In this document: one piece after another, positions 31,904-38,836 of the stretch | Numbering within the stretch: the stretch's first letter is position 1 | How the letters are laid out: each line of letters starts with the position of its first letter | Assembly (NCBI GenBank): GCA_025963775.1 | Contig: JAOQAD010000040.1 | Span: forward strand, 1 to 64,000 | Reading direction: 5' to 3' | DNA: 64,000 bases | Source: Bacteroidota bacterium | Lineage (GTDB): Bacteria > Bacteroidota > Bacteroidia > 2-12-FULL-35-15 | Notes under the pieces: model-generated | Database searches by the model: none | Seen by the model: the letters and a program-made list of their open reading frames with translations, nothing else | Told to the model about the DNA's origin: nothing | Program-made: the position numbers and the translations under genes

Positions 31904-31915
31904 GTGTAATTACAC
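31904..31915. promoter_or_regulatory. 12-bp perfect palindrome just before the CheB start
   Basis: GTGTAATTACAC is self-complementary and ends 4 bp before the ATG at 31920. It could be an operator or a small RNA hairpin. No -7 match was found in this gap. Confidence 0.3.
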
Positions 31916-31919
31916 AGGT

Positions 31920-32927
31920 ATGATAAAGCAACCCAAATTTATTGCAGTGATTGGCGCATCAGCCGGAGGTCTGGATGCGCTTGCGGAAATGGTTAAAAAC
32001 CTTGAGAAGGGCCTTGATGTTGCTTATTGCATCGTCCTTCACCTGTCGCATAAAGGAATAGGAGATTTTGTGGTGCATCGCCTTCAGCAGGTAACCACCT
32101 TGAGCTGCAGCCTTGCAAAAAACGGAGAGCTGATAAAGAAAGACCATATTTATATTGCACGCCCTAACGCACATATGCTTGTAAAAGATAATAAGATCAT
32201 CCTTGGCGGAGGCCCCGAGGAAAACCGTTTCCGCCCCTCTATTGATGTGCTCTTCAGGTCAGCGGCCTGCGCTTACAGCTCACATGCCATAGGTATTATT
32301 TTAAGCGGCATGCTGGACGACGGCACATCCGGCATGTCTGCAATTAAAAGAAGCGATGGAACCCTTCTTGTACAGGATCCTGACCAGGCTGAATATCCTG
32401 ACATGGCTCTCTCCGTAATGAATAACATGGAGGTTGATAATGCACTGCCCTTAGAGGAAATAGGTAAAGCTATTGGAGGAATAATCAAACGTAAAAAAGG
32501 AAAGAAAAAAGTGGTTCCTGAGGATATAATCGCAGAATCGAGAATTGCTGAAACAACTGCTATAGGAATAGATGATATTGCAAAAATTGCAGATGATAAA
32601 AGTGTATTTGCCTGTCCTGATTGCGGAGGAAACCTTTGGATCATGAAAGACAAGGCCATTAAACGTTACCGCTGCCATATCGGCCACGCTTACAGCGAAA
32701 GGGACCTGGTTGTAAAGCAGGCGGAAACGGCAAGCACTACTTTATGGATAGCCTTGCGTATGATGGAAGAACGCAAGCACCTTTTAAAAAAAATGGAGGT
32801 TGAAAGTGTAAAAAAAGGACATAAATCCATATCAGTAAGATATCTTGAGAAGCATGATGACATGCAGCGGCACATAGAGCGCTTAAAAAAAATCCTGTTT
32901 GATTTGCAAAACCATGCCACAGGATAG
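31920..32927 (+). CDS. CheB methylesterase with C-terminal zinc ribbon
   Basis: 335 residues. The CheB catalytic domain (1-190) has AVIGASAGGLDAL with S14, VLHLSHKGIGDFV with the active-site His region, and GIILSGMLDDGTSGM with the catalytic Asp. There is no receiver domain. Residues about 225-270 form a zinc ribbon (FACPDCGGNLW ... YRCHIGHAYS), followed by helices (TLWIALRMMEERKHLL). This is a receiver-free CheB subtype found outside chemotaxis clusters. It lies 124 bp downstream of the CheB-CheR kinase. Confidence 0.9.
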   Translation: MIKQPKFIAVIGASAGGLDALAEMVKNLEKGLDVAYCIVLHLSHKGIGDFVVHRLQQVTTLSCSLAKNGELIKKDHIYIARPNAHMLVKDNKIILGGGPEENRFRPSIDVLFRSAACAYSSHAIGIILSGMLDDGTSGMSAIKRSDGTLLVQDPDQAEYPDMALSVMNNMEVDNALPLEEIGKAIGGIIKRKKGKKKVVPEDIIAESRIAETTAIGIDDIAKIADDKSVFACPDCGGNLWIMKDKAIKRYRCHIGHAYSERDLVVKQAETASTTLWIALRMMEERKHLLKKMEVESVKKGHKSISVRYLEKHDDMQRHIERLKKILFDLQNHATG

Positions 32928-32963
32928 TAAAAAAAGCCTGGATGATCTTATGTTTATGATACC

Positions 32964-35072
32964 CTATGGATTCCTGATCCCGATAATCGCCACATCATCC
33001 AGCTGCTCGAGGTTTCCCCTCCAGGCTTCGAATGTGGCATCCAGCTCATCTTTCTGCTTATTCATAGGCTGAGCGCTGAGCGAAATTAATTTTTCCTGCA
33101 GGTTCTTGCTCTTGAATTTTTTTCCTTTCGGCCCACCGAACTGGTCGGCGTAGCCATCGCTGAATAAATACACCGTATCATTTTTCTGAAGATCTATTAT
33201 GTGATCCCTGAAAGGCACAGGATTGATCGTATAGCCGATCGGCTGCTTATCGGGCTCCACCACTTTCATCACTTTAATCCCTTCTTCCTGCGATGAGATC
33301 CACAAGGCATTGTTAGCACCGGCCCATGTCATTTCTCCTGTTTGTATGCTGTAGCGCATCATGGAAATGTCCATTCCGTCCTGGCTTTCGCCGCTTGCGC
33401 CTGTCTGCTTCAGCTCCTTCACGATCTTTTCACGAAGCCTGTTGAGGATCTCTCCCGGCGTAAGCAGCTCTTCCGAGGAAGTGATCTCGTTCAGGTATGC
33501 AATCCCGAGCATGCTCATGAATGCGCCCGGAACGCCATGTCCTGTACAATCTGCAACGCAAATGTACCAGTAGCCTCTTTTTTCGATGCTCCAGTAAAAA
33601 TCGCCGGAGACAATATCCTTCGGCTTGTACAACACGAAATGCTCGGGCAGGTGCGCCGTAATGTTCTCTTCCTCTTTCAGCAGCGCTTCCTGGATACGGC
33701 GTGCATAGGTGATCGAATCGATGATGCCTTTGCGGTGCTCCTCCACTTCCTGCTTCTGCAGCTCGATCATGATGTTCTGTTTTCTTGTGATGCGGAGAGA
33801 ACGGAAAATGAACACAAGGAATATAAGCGAAAGCAACAGTCCGCCGATCACCGATCCTATGATGATATGCTGTGTGCGCTTTTCAGCTGCAGCAGTCGCT
33901 TTCGCGATGGCTTCCTTTTTTTCATATTCATAGTTCATCTCCTTGCGGGTGATGTCGCTTGCCTTGTCCTGGTTAAAGATCGAGTCCTTTGCATTATTAT
34001 GATCCTGCAGCCTGTTATATGATCGTTCAAGATACACCGTCTTTTGCTGCAGCGGGATTCCTTTCTGCGCAGCCATTTCAGCATACAGGTCGCTCAGGTG
34101 CTCCGAGGTTGACATAACTCCGTACAGGTCATTGATCTCCCTGGAAAGCTGCAGCGATTGTAAAAGATAGCGTTCAGCCTCATCATACTTTTGCATGCTC
34201 ATGTACACCGAGCCGAGGCTGCCTACATTGATCGCCCTTGTTGATTTATCGCCATCCTCACCAACAAGCGCCAGCGTTCTTTTGAAATAGGTGACAGCAG
34301 CAAAAAACTCAGGGATCTCCGAAGGGGCCTTTCCTGCATCCCGTTGATCCTGCCCGATGCCCTTGTAGATCAAGCCGATGTTCCCAAACACAAAAGCGAT
34401 CCCCGAGGTATCCTTCAGCTCTTCGAACATTTTCAGCGAGCGCGCACAATAGCTGAGCGCACGTTTATTATCATTCAGATCCATGTAGGCCGTGGCAATA
34501 TTCCCATAGAGATCGGCTTCAGAGCTTTTTGCATCAATGGCTTTGGCATACTTCAGTGCCCTGAAATAATAGTTCAGTGATTTTTTATGATCACCCAGGT
34601 CGTCATACACGATCGCGATATTACAGAGGTGACGCTCCATTCCTGAAAGATGGCCAATGCTTTCATCCAGCTTCAGCGCCCTGAAATAATAATCAAGCGC
34701 CTTGGGAAGATCGCCGATATCACTGAAATAATTGCCTTTGTTCCCCAGGCCGGTTCCCTGCTGGTGCAACAGCCAGTTTTTTATTTCCTTATTGAAATCC
34801 CCGCTTTCCAGCAGGGAATCCACCAGGTTCAGTCCTTTACCGGTATATAGCTGCTCGCTGGCCTGGTCGGTTTCGCGGTAGTATGCCTCTGCAAGTGCAT
34901 AGTATATATTGATGCGGGAAGTATCCGTGCTGATGCCTGGAGAAGCATGATCAAGTTTTTTAAGCTCAACCTTGAGTGAATCAATTACCTGGTCCTGCGC
35001 CAAAACCGGCACGGAAAAGAGAAAGAGAAAAAGTAGCAGTGCTCCTGCTTTATGGAGTGAATCCGGGATCAT
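32964..35072 (-). CDS. TPR-SpoIIE (PP2C-type) serine phosphatase, membrane-bound
   Basis: 702 residues. Signal sequence (ALLLFLFLFSVPVLAQ), about seven TPRs (30-350; ALDYYFRALKLDESIG, SLNYYFRALKYAKAID, ALSYCARSLKMFEELK), a membrane helix (about 395-418; HIIIGSVIGGLLLSLIFLVF), a coiled coil and a C-terminal SpoIIE/PP2C domain (about 455-702; YARRIQEALLKEEENI, FVLYKPKDIVSGDFYWS, VADCTGHGVPGAFMSMLG, DTVYLFSDGYADQFGG). The metal-binding Asp residues are present. It should dephosphorylate a Ser/Thr-phosphorylated partner, such as an anti-sigma antagonist, but no such partner lies nearby. It converges on cheB with a 36-bp gap. Confidence 0.92.
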   Translation of the reverse strand: MIPDSLHKAGALLLFLFLFSVPVLAQDQVIDSLKVELKKLDHASPGISTDTSRINIYYALAEAYYRETDQASEQLYTGKGLNLVDSLLESGDFNKEIKNWLLHQQGTGLGNKGNYFSDIGDLPKALDYYFRALKLDESIGHLSGMERHLCNIAIVYDDLGDHKKSLNYYFRALKYAKAIDAKSSEADLYGNIATAYMDLNDNKRALSYCARSLKMFEELKDTSGIAFVFGNIGLIYKGIGQDQRDAGKAPSEIPEFFAAVTYFKRTLALVGEDGDKSTRAINVGSLGSVYMSMQKYDEAERYLLQSLQLSREINDLYGVMSTSEHLSDLYAEMAAQKGIPLQQKTVYLERSYNRLQDHNNAKDSIFNQDKASDITRKEMNYEYEKKEAIAKATAAAEKRTQHIIIGSVIGGLLLSLIFLVFIFRSLRITRKQNIMIELQKQEVEEHRKGIIDSITYARRIQEALLKEEENITAHLPEHFVLYKPKDIVSGDFYWSIEKRGYWYICVADCTGHGVPGAFMSMLGIAYLNEITSSEELLTPGEILNRLREKIVKELKQTGASGESQDGMDISMMRYSIQTGEMTWAGANNALWISSQEEGIKVMKVVEPDKQPIGYTINPVPFRDHIIDLQKNDTVYLFSDGYADQFGGPKGKKFKSKNLQEKLISLSAQPMNKQKDELDATFEAWRGNLEQLDDVAIIGIRNP

Positions 35073-35172
35073 TAATTAGCTGTTCTGCTTAGGGGAGATG
35101 AAGGTAGCAGAAATTCTTCAAATAAAAAAAGGCATCGTTAATAGAAATTAAGGAAGAGTACTTGTATAATTC

Positions 35173-35303
35173 GCTCCTCCGGAGCATATGGCAGGGAACT
35201 TTGAGAGAGCTATTATCAACGCAGGTAATATCTCTCGGCAATACTCCGGAGAAGTATATTATTAGTAACAACATACAATCAATAAAACGAGCTCCGGAGG
35301 AGA
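35173..35303. repeat. Palindrome-rich intergenic element with inverted ends
   Basis: The 8-bp palindrome CTCCGGAG occurs at 35177, 35244 and 35292. The outer copies extend to a 12-bp inverted repeat (GCTCCTCCGGAG at 35173 against CTCCGGAGGAG at 35292), and the middle copy sits in a hairpin ATACT/AGTAT. The 259-bp gap holds no gene. It may be a small mobile palindromic element or a structured RNA. Confidence 0.4.
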
Positions 35304-35331
35304 TCATTATTAATTATAACAGCAAATGCAC

Positions 35332-36861
35332 TTACAAAATATCCTTCGGGATCAGCTTCATCGGCTGCAGCTTCATTTGCTTTTTAATGCCCGCTTCCGA
35401 ATCCGGGTTAAACTTAAAAGTGGTTTCCCATGAATTCTCCGGCCTCAGCTCCTCCTCCATTCCTTTCTGCACTTCCCTTGTGATCCCTTCCGAATAGATC
35501 ACTGTTACACATTCCGTATTCAGGTTGGCGCTGCGCGGATCAAGATTGAAGGTGCCGATCACCGTGATCTTTCCATCGATCACCATCGATTTGGCATGCA
35601 GCCCGAACACAGGCGTATAATTTATTTTTCGCTGCAATGCCGCCGTCATTATTTTATAACGTATCGCTGCATCGGGCCTGAACTCAAAGATCCGGGCTCC
35701 TGTGAGCAGCAACAGCAGCCGGTCGCGCTGGTAGCCGCTGAAAGCTTCGAGGTTATCCGTTGAAGCAAGGCTGTTCGTCATGATCTTTACTTCCACTCCT
35801 CTTTTCACAGCATCTGCAAACAATTTTTTTCCGAGGTCGGTGGTAATTAAGTAAGGCGACTGGATCATGACCGAGCGCTTTGCATTTTTCACTAAGCTGA
35901 TGAGTGCATCGGTTGTAATGCCGCCACCGGAAAGCCCTTTGGAGCCATCGTTCTTTCCCGGCCTATCGCTCACAAACACCACACTGTCCACCCACTCCAG
36001 CCTTCCTGAGCTGCTGATCGCATCAAAAGCCAAAGGCACATTTTTTATTTTTTCCCTTACCTGCGGCCAGAAATTGCTGGAATCGCAGGCATACTGATGA
36101 AGCTGGTCGAATTTGTGAGGATCGTTGAAATTAAAGCCGGCAGTGTCCACCAGCCTTTTTACATCAACGCTGATGGGACTGTTCCAGAACTCATCGAACG
36201 ATTGCTGCACATCCTTCGCCACTCCGCCGATCAGCAACACATCACGGTCCCGGAAGTTATATTCATGATCGTAATCGAAATATTCATCCGCGATGTTGCG
36301 TCCTCCCGTGATCACCACTTTTCCGTCCACCGTAAACGTCTTATTATGCATCCGCTGGTTGAAGCCTGCAAAATTCGTTTTCATGCTGTTTACCTTCTCA
36401 AAAATATTCTTCCCCACATTCGCGGAAGGATTGTAAATTTTAATGCTGATGTTCTCATGCGAATCGAGCGTGAGCAGTTTTTTATCATCCGCTTCCACCA
36501 TCACATCGTCCACGAGGATGCGCACTTTCACGCCCCTGTCGGCAGCGCGCACAATGTAATCCGCCGCGATCAATCCAACGTTGTCGGCAGAAAAAATGAA
36601 ATACTGGATGTCGATGCTCTTCTCCGCATTCTCACACAGCCACGCACGCGACACCATCGATCCGTCACCATCCTCCAGCACATACACACCTGTTTTGTGC
36701 TCCATCATACCCGCAAGCGAATCCAGCCGCCTGGCAAGGCCATCATGCATTACAGGATGAATGGATGAGCAAAAATCAGGCACCGTGGTATTTTCTTTCG
36801 GAGCTTCCGGGGAACAGGCTGTTAAAAGAAACAGGGCAAAAACAATCGCTGGATTTTTCAT
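35332..36861 (-). CDS. Phospholipase D-family lipoprotein (cardiolipin synthase-like)
   Basis: 509 residues. Lipoprotein signal with lipobox LLTAC (C16). Two HKD motifs are complete: H-N-K in HNKTFTVDGKVVITGGRNIA and H-A-K in HAKSMVIDGKITVIGTFNLD. DIQYFIFSADNVG and VKVRILVDDV match the phospholipase D/cardiolipin synthase fold. It probably acts on phospholipids at the periplasmic side. The lipid anchor distinguishes it from the usual membrane-spanning cardiolipin synthases. Weak -7-like elements (TAATTTTA, TACTTTTA on the minus strand) lie 12-30 bp upstream. Confidence 0.9.
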   Translation of the reverse strand: MKNPAIVFALFLLTACSPEAPKENTTVPDFCSSIHPVMHDGLARRLDSLAGMMEHKTGVYVLEDGDGSMVSRAWLCENAEKSIDIQYFIFSADNVGLIAADYIVRAADRGVKVRILVDDVMVEADDKKLLTLDSHENISIKIYNPSANVGKNIFEKVNSMKTNFAGFNQRMHNKTFTVDGKVVITGGRNIADEYFDYDHEYNFRDRDVLLIGGVAKDVQQSFDEFWNSPISVDVKRLVDTAGFNFNDPHKFDQLHQYACDSSNFWPQVREKIKNVPLAFDAISSSGRLEWVDSVVFVSDRPGKNDGSKGLSGGGITTDALISLVKNAKRSVMIQSPYLITTDLGKKLFADAVKRGVEVKIMTNSLASTDNLEAFSGYQRDRLLLLLTGARIFEFRPDAAIRYKIMTAALQRKINYTPVFGLHAKSMVIDGKITVIGTFNLDPRSANLNTECVTVIYSEGITREVQKGMEEELRPENSWETTFKFNPDSEAGIKKQMKLQPMKLIPKDIL

Positions 36862-36948
36862 TGGAATTTTTTTTAAAAGTACTAAAATTACAGAGCCATA
36901 TCAGTTCGTCCTCTCCAATCATTTTTTTCCGAAAGTACTGTGAGCCGT

Positions 36949-36993
36949 CAGTTCGAGTGCCCTTCCCTTTTCGGGAAGGGCGTATCGAGAACG
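36949..36993 (+). repeat. Palindromic intergenic repeat, copy 1
   Basis: CAGTTCGAGT, an inner hairpin GCCCTTCCC/GGGAAGGGC (36959-36982) and TATCGAGAAC share their layout with the copy at 37922. A wider inverted repeat CCGTCAGTTCG (36945) / CGAACTGACGG (37040) brackets it. The 299-bp gap 36862-37160 contains nothing else recognised apart from a partial TCAGTTCG at 36901. Confidence 0.6.
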
Positions 36994-37160
36994 TGCGTGG
37001 GCTTATGAAGTTTCATTTTTATTCGTTCGTGCCTCGCAACGAACTGACGGCACTGTATGTCACTTCGATATGGAGCGCAGTGGAATATTGTTTTTTTGAC
37101 AATTGTCAAAAGCAATCCGCACACAACAATGGAACTTTGTTCCGGCAAAACCTTCATCAC

Positions 37161-37904
37161 ATGAACAACAAAAACGAAAAAACAAGGATCGTTGTATCCC
37201 TTATTTTTATTGGCTGCATTGGCATCACATTCATGCAGCCCCTCGCGCAGGATCCAGCCTATCACTCATTTGCAGATGCGCGGAGCTTCTGCGGCATTTC
37301 CAATTTCTGGAATGTTGTTTCCAATCTCCCCTTCCTGCTTGCAGGCTTGCTTGGCATAGGCAAGCTTCTTTTCCCGGAGGTAAGCAATGTACGAAAACGC
37401 CCTGCATACCTTATGTTCTTCCTCGGCATTGCGCTCACGGGGCTTGGTTCGGGCTGGTACCATCTTCACCCGGACAATACATCATTGGTATGGGACAGGC
37501 TGCCGATGGCTGTTTCCTTCATGTCTTTCTTTTCAATTATCATTTCAGAATACATTGATGAGAAAAAAGGAAAGCTGCTGCTCATTCCATTATTAATGAT
37601 TGGGATCTTCTCCGTGCTGTATTGGCATTACACCGAGCTGCAGGGACATGGCGACCTTCGCTTCTACATCCTCGTGCAGTTTCTTCCTATGCTCCTTATC
37701 CCGCTGGTCATGCTGCTCTTCAGGCCGGCGCCTCCAAATGCTCCTGCTATATGGCTGATGCTGCTTGCCTATGCATTATCCAAATTCTTCGAAACATCCG
37801 ACCATCTTATTTTTGATTTCACGCCTTTCCTCAGCGGACATACATTGAAACATTTCTTTGCTGCATCGGCACCTTTTATCTTTCTGTACGGAATCAGGAA
37901 GTGA
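37161..37904 (+). CDS. Ceramidase-like integral membrane protein (CREST superfamily)
   Basis: 247 residues with about seven membrane helices. Conserved alkaline-ceramidase features are visible: DARSFCGISNFWNVVSNLPF with the S/N-W-N motif, GLGSGWYHLHPDNTSLVWDRLPM with the metal-binding His and Asp, and the C-terminal pair SDHLIF and LSGHTLKHFFAA with further His ligands. Relatives hydrolyse ceramides, and Bacteroidota are known to make sphingolipids, so a role in lipid remodelling is plausible; substrate not proven. The ATG at 37161 is chosen because the upstream open frame runs through an intergenic repeat. Flanked on both sides by copies of that repeat. Confidence 0.82.
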   Translation: MNNKNEKTRIVVSLIFIGCIGITFMQPLAQDPAYHSFADARSFCGISNFWNVVSNLPFLLAGLLGIGKLLFPEVSNVRKRPAYLMFFLGIALTGLGSGWYHLHPDNTSLVWDRLPMAVSFMSFFSIIISEYIDEKKGKLLLIPLLMIGIFSVLYWHYTELQGHGDLRFYILVQFLPMLLIPLVMLLFRPAPPNAPAIWLMLLAYALSKFFETSDHLIFDFTPFLSGHTLKHFFAASAPFIFLYGIRK

Positions 37905-37921
37905 TTTTTTTAGGAATATGT

Positions 37922-37964
37922 CAGTTCGGGTTTTCGCCTTTTGGGGCGAAAGTATCGAGAACTG
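37922..37964 (+). repeat. Palindromic intergenic repeat, copy 2
   Basis: CAGTTCGGG, the inner hairpin TTTCGCC/GGCGAAA (37932-37951) and TATCGAGAACTG repeat the layout of the copy at 36949. A further stretch TTATCCTGAGCGGAGTCGAA (37983-38002) resembles the other dispersed palindromic family in this window (49.1-49.7 kb). Confidence 0.6.
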
Positions 37965-38106
37965 GTCTATTTCCCGGGAAGTTTATCCTGAGCGGAGTCG
38001 AAGAGCCCCAAGCGTTACGCAACGAAAAGACCTAACAATTACATCTATCGGCCAACATTTTCCCGCAACAGTCAAGGAAGTTGTAAATGGAAAATTTTAT
38101 AATAAA

Positions 38107-38140
38107 AAATACCGCCCGGCTAAGCCGGGCGGTATTTTTT
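38107..38140. terminator. Strong bidirectional intrinsic terminator
   Basis: The stem ATACCGCCCGGC / GCCGGGCGGTAT with a 3-nt loop, A-rich before and T-rich after, lies between the convergent ceramidase-like and YiaA-like genes. An 18-bp perfect palindrome follows at 38173-38190; the rest of 37905-38239 holds no gene. Confidence 0.9.
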
Positions 38141-38239
38141 CCAAGAAGATTCTTCGCTGCATCTGATTACGCTTAGAACTATAGTTCTAAAAAGTATTCC
38201 CAGGAACCATAGCCTCCTGCCTCAGCTCTCCAACCTCCT

Positions 38240-38659
38240 TTATTCCTTTATTTCAGTATTGCTTTCCTTTACATGATCCGCAAGATGCATGTCGCGGATG
38301 TTCTTCTGAACGGCAACTGCAGCAAAAAGCGCCAGCGTGAACGACATGCCGTAAAATCCTTTTTCACTTCTTAATAAACTGGCATTCCACAGTCCTATCA
38401 CTAACAGCAGCACCGAGAGCAGCGTAGAGATCCAGCTGATGCCGTAATAGATCATCGTAACCGGGATGCCTTCCAACTGGTCCCTCACCGCCTTTTGCAG
38501 GGAAACTGCCGAGAACAGCCCATACATCAGAACAGTGAAATAATATCCCTTTTCATTCAGCTGCATATCGGCATTCCACAAACCGATGTTGAATGCGATG
38601 GCTCCGGTGAATAAGGCTACCCAGGAGGCGGCAATAAATGCATTTGATGGCTTTTTCAT
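38240..38659 (-). CDS. YiaA/YiaB-type inner membrane protein
   Basis: 139 residues with four membrane helices in two similar pairs: [34 protein letters not shown] and [32 protein letters not shown]. The I/V-G-L-W-N-A-x(5)-EKG(Y/F)Y motif in each half is the YiaAB two-helix domain. Role unknown. The start at 38659 is supported by a -7 box at 38684-38691 that overlaps the longer alternative start at 38686. Confidence 0.88.
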   Translation of the reverse strand: MKKPSNAFIAASWVALFTGAIAFNIGLWNADMQLNEKGYYFTVLMYGLFSAVSLQKAVRDQLEGIPVTMIYYGISWISTLLSVLLLVIGLWNASLLRSEKGFYGMSFTLALFAAVAVQKNIRDMHLADHVKESNTEIKE

Positions 38660-38683
38660 AATTTTTCGTTTTTGATTATGACA

Positions 38684-38691
38684 CAAAATTA
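38684..38691 (-). promoter_or_regulatory. -7 promoter element of the YiaA-like gene
   Basis: TAATTTTG on the minus strand matches TAnnTTTG, 25 bp upstream of the ATG. Confidence 0.6.
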
Positions 38692-38784
38692 GGCTGCTCT
38701 CCTCTCACAGGATTTGACAAATATCAAAAAAGGAAAAATGCAGTATTAATTCTTATGCACTGTAGCGCGAAGCCGCAAAAATGT

Positions 38785-38792
38785 TAATTTTG
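38785..38792 (+). promoter_or_regulatory. -7 promoter element of the M16 protease
   Basis: TAATTTTG matches TAnnTTTG, 45 bp upstream of the ATG at 38837. Confidence 0.6.
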
Positions 38793-38836
38793 CAATACAA
38801 CAGAACCTACTCCATATCTTTTATCCCCCGAATCCG

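Noticed and set aside
36765..37160. N-terminal extension of the ceramidase-like protein
   Set aside because: The extension runs through the promoter region of the lipoprotein gene and a palindromic repeat; the membrane protein family starts near 37161.
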